Under the pieces are notes generated by a model. The model had not been told where the DNA came from and ran no database searches. It saw only the letters and a program-made list of their open reading frames with translations. Below, one piece after another: positions 43,554-52,702 of a stretch of 64,000 nucleotides of DNA. Each line of letters opens with the position of its first letter. The first letter of the stretch is position 1. The DNA is from Rummeliibacillus pycnus_B (lineage in GTDB: Bacteria > Bacillota > Bacilli > Bacillales_A > Planococcaceae). The stretch is from the NCBI RefSeq assembly GCF_050459865.1, contig NZ_JBCMNM010000031.1, positions 1-64,000 of the forward strand. Direction: 5' to 3'. Made by a program: the position numbers and the translations under genes.

Positions 43554-44969
43554 TTAAAGTTCTACGCCCATATCTTTTGCTTTCGCAACAACTTCTTCAA
43601 TAACACCTACAAGACGGAATGCATCTTCTGGTAATTTATCGTATTTACCTTCAAGAATTTCTTTAAATCCACGAACTGTATCTTTTACGTGAACATAAGA
43701 ACCTTTTTGACCAGTAAATTGTTCAGCAACGTGGAAGTTTTGTGATAAATAGAATTGTACACGACGTGCACGGTTTACAGTTAATTTATCTTCATCAGAT
43801 AATTCATCCATACCTAAGATAGCGATGATATCTTGTAATTCATTGTAGCGTTGTAATGTAGATTGTACTTTACGAGCAACTTCATAGTGTTCTTTACCAA
43901 CGATTTCAGGTGATAAAGCACGAGAAGTTGAAGCCAATGGGTCAACCGCTGGGTAGATACCCATTTCAGAAAGTTTACGTTCAAGGTTTGTTGTAGCATC
44001 TAAGTGAGCGAATGTTGTAGCTGGAGCCGGGTCAGTGTAGTCATCGGCTGGTACATAAACTGCTTGGATAGATGTTACAGAACCTTTGTTTGTTGAAGTA
44101 ATACGTTCTTGTAATTTACCCATTTCAGTAGCAAGTGTTGGTTGGTAACCTACGGCAGAAGGCATACGACCTAGTAACGCAGATACTTCAGAACCTGCTT
44201 GAGTGAAACGGAAAATGTTATCGATGAATAATAGAACGTCTTGTCCCATTTCATCACGGAAGTATTCAGCCATTGTAAGACCAGATAATGCTACACGCAT
44301 ACGAGCACCTGGTGGCTCATTCATTTGACCGAATACCATTGCTGTTTTAGCAATAACGCCTGAATCGCTCATTTCATAGAATAGGTCGTTACCTTCACGA
44401 GTACGTTCACCTACACCAGAGAATACGGAAATACCACCGTGTCCTTGAGCAATGTTGTTGATTAATTCTTGGATTAAAACGGTTTTACCTACACCGGCAC
44501 CACCGAATAGTCCGACTTTACCACCTTTGATGTATGGTGCTAATAAGTCTACTACTTTAATACCTGTTTCAAGTACTTCAACATTTGTTGAAAGTTCTTC
44601 GAATGTAGGAGCTTCACGGTGAATTGGATCACGGCGAGCTTCTGCTGGGATTGGATCTGCTAAGTCGATTGTTTCACCTAATACGTTGAATACACGACCT
44701 AATGTTACTTCACCAACTGGTACTGAAATTGCAGCACCTTTGTCAGTTACTACTGAGCCACGTTGTAAGCCATCTGTAGATGACATTGCAATGGTACGAA
44801 CAGCGTTATCGCCTAAGTGAAGAGCTACTTCTAAAGTAAGAATAGCAGTTTCTTCATTAGGACGTTTGATTTCTACAGTTAGCGCGTTATTAATGTCTGG
44901 TAATGTGTTGTTATCGAATTGTACGTCGACAACTGGACCCATTACTTGAAGAACGTGTCCTGTGTTCAT
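43554..44969 (-). CDS. atpD: ATP synthase F1 subunit beta
   Basis: Catalytic subunit that makes ATP. The 471-residue protein has Walker A GGAGVGKTVLIQE, the GERTREGND stretch with the catalytic Glu, the Walker B segment VLLFIDNIFRFTQAGSEVSALLGRMPS, and a DELSDEDK motif near the C-terminus. The ATG has AGGAGGG upstream. The order atpA-G-D-C is standard. Confidence 0.98.
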   Translation of the reverse strand: MNTGHVLQVMGPVVDVQFDNNTLPDINNALTVEIKRPNEETAILTLEVALHLGDNAVRTIAMSSTDGLQRGSVVTDKGAAISVPVGEVTLGRVFNVLGETIDLADPIPAEARRDPIHREAPTFEELSTNVEVLETGIKVVDLLAPYIKGGKVGLFGGAGVGKTVLIQELINNIAQGHGGISVFSGVGERTREGNDLFYEMSDSGVIAKTAMVFGQMNEPPGARMRVALSGLTMAEYFRDEMGQDVLLFIDNIFRFTQAGSEVSALLGRMPSAVGYQPTLATEMGKLQERITSTNKGSVTSIQAVYVPADDYTDPAPATTFAHLDATTNLERKLSEMGIYPAVDPLASTSRALSPEIVGKEHYEVARKVQSTLQRYNELQDIIAILGMDELSDEDKLTVNRARRVQFYLSQNFHVAEQFTGQKGSYVHVKDTVRGFKEILEGKYDKLPEDAFRLVGVIEEVVAKAKDMGVEL

Positions 44970-45019
44970 ACTTGTATTTCCCTCCTATCAAACTAATTAC
45001 AAAAAGGTAAGGGAGGGGC

Positions 45020-45880
45020 CTATTCTAAGGCCGCAGCTCCACCAACAATTTCAGTAATTTCCTGTGTAATAGCCGCTTGACGTGCACGGTTATACAGAAT
45101 TGTTAAGTCATTAATTAAATCATGAGCGTTGTCTGTAGCGCTCTTCATTGCTGTCATACGTGCAGCATGTTCACTCGCTTTACCATCTAGTAACGCACCA
45201 TAAACCAAGCTTTCCGCATATTGTGGTAACAATACTTCTAGAATTGCTTCGCCAGATGGCTCAAATTCATAAGAAGCAGTTGTAGCGCTTGTTGGAGTAA
45301 TATCCGTAATTGGAAGTACTTTTTTCTCCGTTGGTTCGTTAGTAATTGCACTGATAAAGTGACTGTAGTACATATAAAGTTCATCATAAGTACCGTCCGT
45401 GAACATACCAACAGCTTTACGAGCAATTTGTTTTATATCTGCAAAAGAAGGTTGGTCAGGAAGACCAATTTCTTCATCAACTACGTTAAAGCCTTGTTTT
45501 TTAAAGAAATTACTTACAACACGACCAACTGCAAAAATAACAACGTCATCTTTTGATTGATTGCGGCTTTCCATTCCATCAAGTGCTTTACGAATAACAT
45601 TTGAGTTGTATGCCCCTGCTAAACCACGATCTGAAGCGATGACTAAGTAAGCAGATTTTTTCACAGGACGAGAGATTAACATTGGATGTGAACCATCTGG
45701 TGTACCTGCTGCAATTGCTGCAACAACATCTTGAATTTTATTCATATATGGAACGTATGCTTTAGCATTTGCTTCGGCACGTGCCATTTTCGAAGATGAC
45801 ACGAGCTGCATTGCGTTCGTAATTTTACTTGTACTAGTTGTAGATTTAATACGTTGTTTTACTTCGCGTAATGATGCCAC
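45020..45880 (-). CDS. atpG: ATP synthase F1 subunit gamma
   Basis: Central rotating shaft of F1. The 286-residue protein has the coiled-coil N-terminus REVKQRIKSTTSTSKITNAMQLVSSSKM and C-terminus MTAMKSATDNAHDLINDL, and the SDRGLAGAYNSNV core. The start is a GTG at 45880 with AAGGTGG upstream. It lies between atpA and atpD. Confidence 0.97.
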   Translation of the reverse strand: MASLREVKQRIKSTTSTSKITNAMQLVSSSKMARAEANAKAYVPYMNKIQDVVAAIAAGTPDGSHPMLISRPVKKSAYLVIASDRGLAGAYNSNVIRKALDGMESRNQSKDDVVIFAVGRVVSNFFKKQGFNVVDEEIGLPDQPSFADIKQIARKAVGMFTDGTYDELYMYYSHFISAITNEPTEKKVLPITDITPTSATTASYEFEPSGEAILEVLLPQYAESLVYGALLDGKASEHAARMTAMKSATDNAHDLINDLTILYNRARQAAITQEITEIVGGAAALE

Positions 45881-45933
45881 TGGTATTTCACCACCTTACC
45901 GTTTTATTTTAATATTCACAGTACTATGCAATC

Positions 45934-47454
45934 TTACTCAGCTGAAGGAGCAAAAGTTTTTTTGAATGCATTGATTGTTGAAGCCATATCTTCATCAGAT
46001 GGAAGGCCTTTAGTAGTGCGAATTTGATTTAAAACGCCGGCGCCATTTTCGTCGTTAGCATCTAACCAAGCATATAATTCTAGTTCGAAACGAACGATGT
46101 CTTGAGCTGGGATATCATCTAAGAATCCTTTAGTCAATGCATAAAGAATTGTAACTTGTTTTTCAACTTTGATTGGTTTGTTAAGATCTTGTTTTAATAC
46201 TTCAACAGTACGTTTACCACGTTCAAGTTTTGCTTTAGTAGCAGCATCAAGATCTGAACCGAATGCAGCGAATGCTTCAAGTTCACGGTATGCAGCTAAG
46301 TCTAGACGTAGTGTACCGGCAACTTTTTTCATCGCTTTAATTTGAGCTGAACCACCAACACGTGATACTGAAAGACCAGCGTTGATTGCAGGACGAACAC
46401 CTGAGTTGAATAAATCTGATTGTAAGAAGATTTGTCCATCAGTGATTGAGATTACGTTTGTTGGAATGTAAGCACCGATATCACCTGCTTGAGTTTCAAC
46501 GAATGGAAGAGCAGTAATTGAACCGCCACCGTAAGATTCGTTCAATTTAGCAGCACGTTCTAATAAACGACTGTGTAGGTAGAATACATCACCAGGGTAA
46601 GCTTCACGACCTGGAGGACGACGTAATAATAATGAAAGTTCACGATAAGCAGCTGCTTGTTTAGAAAGATCATCATATACGATTAATACGTCTTTACCTT
46701 GAAGCATTAATTCTTCACCCATTGATACACCAGCGTAAGGAGCTAAGTATAGTAATGGAGCTGGAGAAGATGCTGACGCAGTAATAACGATTGTATATTC
46801 TAGAGCACCGTTTTTACGTAAAGTTTCAACTACACTACGTACAGTTGATTCTTTTTGACCTATTGCAACATAGATACATGTTACATTTTGGTCACCTTGG
46901 TTTAAGATTGTATCGATTGCAACAGATGTTTTACCTGTTTGACGGTCACCAATGATTAATTCACGTTGACCACGACCGATTGGAACTAAAGCATCGATTG
47001 CTTTAATACCTGTTTGTAGTGGTTCATCAACTGATTTACGAGCCATTACACCGAAAGCAGGACTTTCGATAGGACGAGTTTTAGTAGTATTGATTGGACC
47101 TAGTCCATCAACAGGTAAACCTAGTGAGTTTACAACACGACCAATTAGTTCTTCACCAACTGGTACTTCCATAATACGACCTGTACGACGAACTTCATCG
47201 CCTTCTTTGATGCCTTTAGCTGGGCCTAGGATAACGATACCGACGTTATTTTCTTCTAGGTTTTGTGCCATACCAAGAACACCAGTAGAGAATTCTAATA
47301 ATTCTCCAGCCATGACGTTGTTCAGGCCGTGAGCACGAGCGATACCGTCACCAACAGTGATGATTGTACCGACTTCGCTAACTTGCATTTCAGATTGGTA
47401 ATTTTCCATCTGTTTTTTAATAAGTCCACTGATTTCTTCAGCTTTGATGCCCAC
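45934..47454 (-). CDS. atpA: ATP synthase F1 subunit alpha
   Basis: Non-catalytic nucleotide-binding subunit of F1. The 506-residue protein has Walker A GDRQTGKTSVAID, the conserved Arg finger context SVSRVGGSAQ, and the N-terminus GIKAEEISGLIKKQMENYQ. I chose the GTG at 47454, preceded by AGAGGTGA with 6-base spacing, because it gives the family N-terminus; the GTG at 47463 overlaps this site. Between atpH and atpG. Confidence 0.97.
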   Translation of the reverse strand: MGIKAEEISGLIKKQMENYQSEMQVSEVGTIITVGDGIARAHGLNNVMAGELLEFSTGVLGMAQNLEENNVGIVILGPAKGIKEGDEVRRTGRIMEVPVGEELIGRVVNSLGLPVDGLGPINTTKTRPIESPAFGVMARKSVDEPLQTGIKAIDALVPIGRGQRELIIGDRQTGKTSVAIDTILNQGDQNVTCIYVAIGQKESTVRSVVETLRKNGALEYTIVITASASSPAPLLYLAPYAGVSMGEELMLQGKDVLIVYDDLSKQAAAYRELSLLLRRPPGREAYPGDVFYLHSRLLERAAKLNESYGGGSITALPFVETQAGDIGAYIPTNVISITDGQIFLQSDLFNSGVRPAINAGLSVSRVGGSAQIKAMKKVAGTLRLDLAAYRELEAFAAFGSDLDAATKAKLERGKRTVEVLKQDLNKPIKVEKQVTILYALTKGFLDDIPAQDIVRFELELYAWLDANDENGAGVLNQIRTTKGLPSDEDMASTINAFKKTFAPSAE

Positions 47455-47482
47455 GTTTGTCACCTCTCAAATGATTATTGGA

Positions 47483-48019
47483 TTAACCGATTAATTCACG
47501 TTTTAAGCCAGCAAGTTTTGTTGCGACAGAGTTATCGTAAATTTGGTTTCCGATTTGAACTCGAATACCACCAAGTAGTGATGCATCGATTTCGTTAGTA
47601 ATATGAAGCGCACTTTTCCCTACTTTTTGAGCAAATGCAGTAGAAATGCGTTGTTTTTCTTCTTCAGCAAGTGCACGAGTTGAGGATACAACTGCATCTG
47701 CAACACCTTGAGCATCGTTAGCTTGAGCTACGAACGCATCAATTACACTTACCACTTCGTGAATACGTTTTTTATCAACTAAAAGTTTTAAAGCATTCAC
47801 GATGATTGGTTGTACGGAAGCAAATAACTCAGAAAGCATTTCTTTCTTTTTGTCAGTATCGATTTTTGGAGAATCAAGTAATTGGAATAAATCACTATTT
47901 TCTTCAAAAGCGATTTTTACTTCACGTAAATCTTCTGTTACTTCTTTTAGAAGATTATGTTCTTGTGCTAATTGAAACAATGCTTTAGCATAGCGATTCG
48001 CTGCAGTCGATTGACTCAT
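47483..48019 (-). CDS. atpH: ATP synthase F1 subunit delta
   Basis: Peripheral-stalk subunit linking subunit b to the top of F1. The 178-residue protein has N-terminal YAKALFQLAQEHNLL and C-terminal LLGGIRVQIGNQIYDNSVATKLAGLKREL, both diagnostic. Its ATG overlaps the atpF stop by four bases. Confidence 0.97.
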   Translation of the reverse strand: MSQSTAANRYAKALFQLAQEHNLLKEVTEDLREVKIAFEENSDLFQLLDSPKIDTDKKKEMLSELFASVQPIIVNALKLLVDKKRIHEVVSVIDAFVAQANDAQGVADAVVSSTRALAEEEKQRISTAFAQKVGKSALHITNEIDASLLGGIRVQIGNQIYDNSVATKLAGLKRELIG

Positions 48020-48540
48020 CGAGCTTCGCCTGCCTTCGCAATCGTTTCTTCAATTAAAGTACGATTATCTTCTTCTGATACTTCTTTGTTAAGCACTTTA
48101 GAAGCTGCAAGGACAGATAGTGAAACCACTTCTTCGCGAACAGCGGCAATTGCTTTTTCTTTTTCAGTCTCGATATCACGTTTAGCAGATTCTTGTAAAC
48201 GCACAGCTTCGTTACGTGCTGCTGTAACAATCTCTTCTTTTTGAAGATCAGCTTGTTTCTTAGCGTTTTCAACAATCGCTTGCGCTTCAACACGAGCTTC
48301 TTTAAGAAGGCTACGTTGTTCTTCTAATAATTGTTTAGTTTCTTGACGGCCTTTTTCAGCTGCGTCTAAGTCACCAGCAACTTGTTCTTCACGTTGTTGC
48401 ATAATTCCCATCAATGGACCCCATGCGAACTTTTTCATAAGAAGCATTAGGACGATGAAAACTATTAAAGTAGCAAGGATATCTCCCCAGTTTACTCCAG
48501 CGTGAGCTGCTTCACCTAGTGTTAGATAGTCTAAAAACAC
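48016..48540 (-). CDS. atpF: ATP synthase Fo subunit b
   Basis: Membrane-anchored stator stalk. The 174-residue protein has one N-terminal span (ILATLIVFIVLMLLMKKF) and a long charged helical part (AAEKGRQETKQLLEEQ), expected to dimerise. The GTG start follows AAGGGAG. It is preceded by the atpE-atpF hairpin. Confidence 0.96.
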   Translation of the reverse strand: MFLDYLTLGEAAHAGVNWGDILATLIVFIVLMLLMKKFAWGPLMGIMQQREEQVAGDLDAAEKGRQETKQLLEEQRSLLKEARVEAQAIVENAKKQADLQKEEIVTAARNEAVRLQESAKRDIETEKEKAIAAVREEVVSLSVLAASKVLNKEVSEEDNRTLIEETIAKAGEAR

Positions 48541-48650
48541 GATTGTTTCACTCCCTTCAAGAGCTTAGAGTTCAAATCATTTATGATTGGAATCTTAGTA
48601 AGATATAAATTCTAAAGGAATTTTGCCCCTAAATTTTAAAGGCATAAAGG

Positions 48651-48690
48651 AATGGCGAAGGATTCCTTAGATGAAATTTTCTTCGCCATT
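48651..48690. promoter_or_regulatory. hairpin in the atpE-atpF intergenic region
   Basis: AATGGCGAAG (48651-48660) pairs perfectly with CTTCGCCATT (48681-48690) around a 20-base loop, 23 bases after the atpE stop. No T-run follows on the minus strand, so it is more likely an mRNA-stabilising or processing hairpin than a full terminator; it may help keep atpE mRNA abundant. Confidence 0.6.
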
Positions 48691-48712
48691 TTCATAAAAC
48701 AATTAAAGACGA

Positions 48713-48925
48713 TTATTTGTTCATTACGATAAACGCGATAACTACTGCGATGATTGGAAGGGCTTCGACTAATGCTACCCCGATGAACATAGTTGTTTGA
48801 AGAACGCCACGAGCTTCTGGTTGACGAGCGATACCTTCTACTGTTTTTGAAACGATTAAACCGTTACCAATACCTGCACCAAGTGCACCTAAACCAACTG
48901 CGATTGCTGCTGCTAATAAACCCAT
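48713..48925 (-). CDS. atpE: ATP synthase Fo subunit c
   Basis: Ring subunit carrying the ion. The 70-residue hairpin has a Gly-rich first helix (GLGALGAGIGNGL), a polar loop (ARQPE), and the ion-binding Glu in VALVEALPIIAVVIAF. The glycine pattern and the absence of the extra Gln/Ser ligands fit proton use. The ATG follows AAGGAGG. It is followed by a 170-base gap before atpF. Confidence 0.97.
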   Translation of the reverse strand: MGLLAAAIAVGLGALGAGIGNGLIVSKTVEGIARQPEARGVLQTTMFIGVALVEALPIIAVVIAFIVMNK

Positions 48926-49003
48926 TGTAAATTTTCCTCCTTGGAAATGTTCTATTTTTTTTTGGTTGTCAGCTGTCTAGCTTACTGCTAAACAAATTTA
49001 TAC

Positions 49004-49717
49004 TTAATGGTCTTCGCTCACTTTGTGAGACATATAAACCATTGTTAACATAACGAAAATAAACGCTTGGATCGAACCGATAAATACGGAGAATCCTTGC
49101 CATACTAATGTTGGAATTGCTGCTGCTATGAAGCCCATTCCGGACCAGTTAGTACTTAGAGTTGCAAGTAAACCTAATAGAATTTCACCTGCAAAAATGT
49201 TACCGTAAAGTCGTAGACCTAATGTCAATGTATTTGCAAACTCTTCGATGATTTTTAGTGGGAATAAGAAAAACATTGGCTTAGTAAACGTACCAATATA
49301 ATGGTTCATACCACGTAGTTTTACACCATAATAGTTTGATAATACTAGAATCATCACGGCAAGAGTCATTGTGATTGTTGGATCTGCTGTTGGTGATTTC
49401 CACCATAGTTCTCCATTTACTTGAACTGAGAACGGAAGACCAAGCATGTTTGCTACAAATATGAACATAATCAGTGTAATCCCTAAAACATGGAATCTAC
49501 CACCAGTTTTCCAGTCCATATTGTTGTTGATAATGTTCTTTACGAAGTCCATTATCCACTCCATAAAGTTTTGCATACCTGTTGGTTTTAACTTCAGATT
49601 TCTAGTTGAAATGAAAGCAATTAAGAAAACAATTACAGCTGTAACCAATAATACTAAAATATTTGCTGGGTTAAATCCTAATCCCCATAACTCAAAATAC
49701 GGATTTTCATGTTGCAC
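49004..49717 (-). CDS. atpB: ATP synthase Fo subunit a
   Basis: Stator channel subunit that moves protons to the c-ring. The 237-residue polytopic protein has the essential Arg in ANTLTLGLRLYGNIFAGE and the C-terminal span FIGSIQAFIFVMLTMVYMSH. The GTG start follows GAGGTG. Preceded by atpI. Confidence 0.96.
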   Translation of the reverse strand: MQHENPYFELWGLGFNPANILVLLVTAVIVFLIAFISTRNLKLKPTGMQNFMEWIMDFVKNIINNNMDWKTGGRFHVLGITLIMFIFVANMLGLPFSVQVNGELWWKSPTADPTITMTLAVMILVLSNYYGVKLRGMNHYIGTFTKPMFFLFPLKIIEEFANTLTLGLRLYGNIFAGEILLGLLATLSTNWSGMGFIAAAIPTLVWQGFSVFIGSIQAFIFVMLTMVYMSHKVSEDH

Positions 49718-49745
49718 TTTGCATTCACCTCACTTTCAAATGTGC

Positions 49746-50117
49746 TTATTGGTTTTTTACATGAAATACGATCCTGTCTACTAAAAGCAGAACGTACGGA
49801 ATCATTAGCCCAATGACCACACTCACTAAGTGAAAATACTTTGGCCAAGTAATTGCTACTGCTACAGCAGCAACACCGGATGCAAAGCGTAAGCCCGATC
49901 CCATAGATGGTGCTTTTTTCCCTTCACTTAATGCTTGATCAAAACGTTCCATTCTTCGGACGAGAATCCAAAAGTTATACTGACCAAAAAGCACACCTAC
50001 TGCGAGACCAGCAAATACAGTTTTAAATGATGTAAATCCCCAGCCTAACGCAAAAAATGCGAGCAAAAAAAATAGGACTTTCTTCTGCTTTGCAAAAATT
50101 TGATGCAATTCTAGCAT
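49746..50117 (-). CDS. atpI: ATP synthase protein I
   Basis: A 123-residue protein with four membrane spans, FFLLAFFALGWGF, VFAGLAVGVLFGQYNFWILV, GVAAVAVAITWPKYFHLVS and VIGLMIPYVLLLVDRIVF. AtpI is thought to help c-ring assembly or Mg2+ uptake. The ATG follows AGGAGA. First gene of the atp operon. Confidence 0.9.
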   Translation of the reverse strand: MLELHQIFAKQKKVLFFLLAFFALGWGFTSFKTVFAGLAVGVLFGQYNFWILVRRMERFDQALSEGKKAPSMGSGLRFASGVAAVAVAITWPKYFHLVSVVIGLMIPYVLLLVDRIVFHVKNQ

Positions 50118-50435
50118 TGGTCTTTAATCTCCTGAATCTTATTTTCGAATGATGGAAGTAATAGCTGACCACCGAATGGATGTCGGATAAGTAGTATAAA
50201 ACTACATAGGGGTGGAAGCCGTTTAAACTCACATTTGAGTAGAATCGGATCCAAATGGTGAGAGATAAGCTTTAATGATAAACCACCGCCTCATAAGGAC
50301 ATCTAATAGACGTACAAAAACCGCTGAAATTTTACAGAAAATGATATTCACTGCAAAATTAGTAGAAACTTGGTATCTAAAGAGTTTCCATTATGATTTT
50401 GAGCCATGAAACCCTTATCATTCTTACCCTTTGTA

Positions 50436-50464
50436 AGCATACAATAGTGAATATTTCATGTCAA
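50436..50464 (-). promoter_or_regulatory. sigma-A promoter of the atp operon
   Basis: On the minus strand a perfect TTGACA (50464-50459) and TATGCT (50441-50436) are separated by 17 bases. Transcription would start near 50429. Confidence 0.8.
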
Positions 50465-50553
50465 TTGGTTAGAGTGAAAAACTTCACAAGTGGGCATACT
50501 TTGTCAAATAGTAGACAAATTTTGAACAAAAATGTCACAATTTAATTTGATAT

Positions 50554-50604
50554 AAAAAAAACTACTCTACATTTTCTAATAATAGAATTTGTAAAGTAGT
50601 TTTT
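50554..50604 (-). terminator. terminator of wecB
   Basis: ACTACT (50561-50566) pairs with AGTAGT (50595-50600), and TACA (50568-50571) with TGTA (50590-50593), with an A/T rich extension. A T-run follows on the minus strand, just after the wecB stop. Confidence 0.75.
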
Positions 50605-50619
50605 GTAGTTTAATAAAAT

Positions 50620-51738
50620 TTATTTTGTTGATAGAAATGCAAGTAATGATTCTACTATTCTTTTAGAAGCATGGCCATCACCATAAGGATTGGAAGCATG
50701 CGCCATTTTCAAATATGCATTTTCATCTATTAGTAATTCTTTTGCCAGGTTATAAATTGTTTCCTCATTAGTACCTGCTAATTTCAATGTACCAGCCTTT
50801 ATGCCTTCTGGTCTTTCAGTAGTGTCTCTTAATACAAGCACTGGTTTTCCAAGTGAAGGGGCTTCCTCTTGCACTCCTCCCGAATCTGTCAAAATCATAA
50901 AGGATCTTGAAGCAAAATTATGGAAGTCAAACACTTCAAGAGGTTCGATTAAATGCACTTTGGGTTCATCTCCAAGTATTTCATCTGCAATTTCGCGTAC
51001 TACAGGATTTAAATGTACTGGATAGACCACTTGAATATCATCGAATTCTGTTAATAGACGTTTAATGGCTTTGAACATATGATGCATCGGTTCACCTAAG
51101 TTTTCACGTCGATGTGCTGTTAATAGAATCATTCGATCCCGACCAATTTGTTTTAATACCGGATGTTCATACTGGTCTCTAACAGTTGTTTGTAATGCAT
51201 CAATCGCTGTATTACCTGTGACGATAATACTCTTCTCCACCTTGTTTTCAAGAAGTAGATTTTGTTTAGCTTGTTCAGTTGGTGCAAAATGAATATCTGC
51301 CATAATTCCTGTGAGCTGACGGTTCATTTCTTCTGGATAAGGCGAATACTTATTACCAGTTCGTAATCCTGCTTCTACATGCCCAATGGCAATTTGGTTG
51401 TAAAATGCAGCTAAGCTTGCAACAAAAGTCGTCGTCGTATCACCATGAACAAGTACTATGTCAGGATTTACTTCTTTTATTACGGAATCTAAGCCTTCAA
51501 GCCCTTTTGTTGTCACATCAATTAAAGTTTGACGACTCTTCATAATGTTTAGATCATAATCAGGTGTGATTTGGAATGTTTCAAGTACTTGATCTAGCAT
51601 TTGTCTATGTTGAGCTGTTACTGTAACAATTGTTTCAATTTTCTCTGGATGCTTTTTAAGTTCTAATACAAGCGGGGCCATTTTAATAGCTTCTGGTCTT
51701 GTCCCGAAAACTGTCATTACTTTCCACTTTTTAGACAA
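50620..51738 (-). CDS. wecB: UDP-N-acetylglucosamine 2-epimerase
   Basis: Makes UDP-ManNAc from UDP-GlcNAc, needed for the teichoic-acid linkage disaccharide. The 372-residue enzyme (MnaA/WecB) has the N-terminal FGTRPEAIKMAPL, HGDTTTTFV, GHVEAGLRTGNKYSPYPEE and the C-terminal LTDSGGVQEEAPSLGKPVLVLR. The TTG start follows GGTGGT. It lies 25 bases after upp and before the atp operon. Its product feeds the surface-polymer locus near the window start. Confidence 0.96.
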   Translation of the reverse strand: MSKKWKVMTVFGTRPEAIKMAPLVLELKKHPEKIETIVTVTAQHRQMLDQVLETFQITPDYDLNIMKSRQTLIDVTTKGLEGLDSVIKEVNPDIVLVHGDTTTTFVASLAAFYNQIAIGHVEAGLRTGNKYSPYPEEMNRQLTGIMADIHFAPTEQAKQNLLLENKVEKSIIVTGNTAIDALQTTVRDQYEHPVLKQIGRDRMILLTAHRRENLGEPMHHMFKAIKRLLTEFDDIQVVYPVHLNPVVREIADEILGDEPKVHLIEPLEVFDFHNFASRSFMILTDSGGVQEEAPSLGKPVLVLRDTTERPEGIKAGTLKLAGTNEETIYNLAKELLIDENAYLKMAHASNPYGDGHASKRIVESLLAFLSTK

Positions 51739-51763
51739 CTTCTATGCACCACCTTCAATTGAA

Positions 51764-52393
51764 TTATTTAGTTCCGAATAAACGGTCACCAGCATCTCCA
51801 AGACCTGGAACAATGTAACCATGGTCATTTAGTTTTTCATCTAAAGATGCAATATAAACATCGATATCAGGATGTTGTTCTTGAATAGCTTGTACGCCTT
51901 CTGGAGCAGCAATTAAGCACATGAATTTAATATTCTTAGCACCACGTTTTTTTAGTGAATTAATCGCTTCAATTGCGGATCCACCAGTTGCTAACATTGG
52001 GTCAACAATGATAAAGTCACGCTCTTCTAAATCTGCTGGGAATTTTGCATAATATTCTACTGGTTTTAATGTTTCTGGGTCACGATATAGGCCGATATGA
52101 GCCACTTTTGCAGCTGGGATTAAGTTTAAAACTCCATCTACCATACCTAAACCAGCACGAAGAATTGGTACAATTGCAATCTTCTTACCAGATAAGACTT
52201 TTGTTTTTGTTTTTGTGACAGGTGTTTCAATTTCAATTTCTTCAGTTGGTAAATCACGAGTGATTTCAAATGCCATAAGTGTAGCTACTTCGTCTACTAG
52301 TTCGCGGAATTCTTTTGTACCTGTGTTTTTATCACGAATATATGTTAGTTTGTGTTGGATTAATGGATGGTCGAATACGTATACTTTACCCAA
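51764..52393 (-). CDS. upp: uracil phosphoribosyltransferase
   Basis: Salvages uracil to UMP with PRPP. The 209-residue enzyme has the PRPP loop VDPMLATGGSA, PILRAGLGM near the middle, and the C-terminal YIVPGLGDAGDRLFGTK. The TTG start follows AGGGAGA. It is followed at once by wecB. Confidence 0.97.
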   Translation of the reverse strand: MGKVYVFDHPLIQHKLTYIRDKNTGTKEFRELVDEVATLMAFEITRDLPTEEIEIETPVTKTKTKVLSGKKIAIVPILRAGLGMVDGVLNLIPAAKVAHIGLYRDPETLKPVEYYAKFPADLEERDFIIVDPMLATGGSAIEAINSLKKRGAKNIKFMCLIAAPEGVQAIQEQHPDIDVYIASLDEKLNDHGYIVPGLGDAGDRLFGTK

Positions 52394-52702
52394 GGTAATC
52401 TCTCCCTACTTAATGTTTATCTTGCTTATTATAACAGAAATAAATCAGACTTATGTAATTTCCTTTTGCTTTTTTTTATTTATCCTAATTCTCTTAATAA
52501 TATAGTTGCTTGCTCCATTGTTAAATGGTTATAGTTTTCAAATTATCTATATGATTAATTAAGCTTTTATTTATTAATCACTCTGTAATTTCTATTTAAA
52601 TGTGTTTTTGTTCAATTTGATATTCGTGTGCTTATAAACAATATGAAACTAATATAAAAAAGCTACCTTTGCATTTATGCAAAGGTAGCAAGTCATTCGT
52701 GA
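52394..52702. other. intergenic region between glyA and upp
   Basis: 309 AT-rich bases with the glyA terminator (52656-52689) and presumably the upp promoter, which I cannot place with certainty. No gene. Confidence 0.55.
52656..52689 (-). terminator. terminator of glyA
   Basis: A perfect 13-bp stem GCTACCTTTGCAT / ATGCAAAGGTAGC (52662-52674 with 52677-52689) with a 2-base loop is followed by T residues on the minus strand. Confidence 0.9.

Larger units (their letters stand above)
50118..50619. other. atp operon leader and upstream region
   Basis: No gene is seen. It holds a sigma-A promoter (50436-50464), a leader of about 310 bases before atpI, and the wecB terminator (50554-50604). The leader is unusually long for this operon and shows no fold I recognise. 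Confidence 0.6.

Noticed and set aside
50023..50232. Minus-strand frame overlapping atpI
   Set aside because: Out of frame with atpI and without a ribosome binding site or family resemblance.
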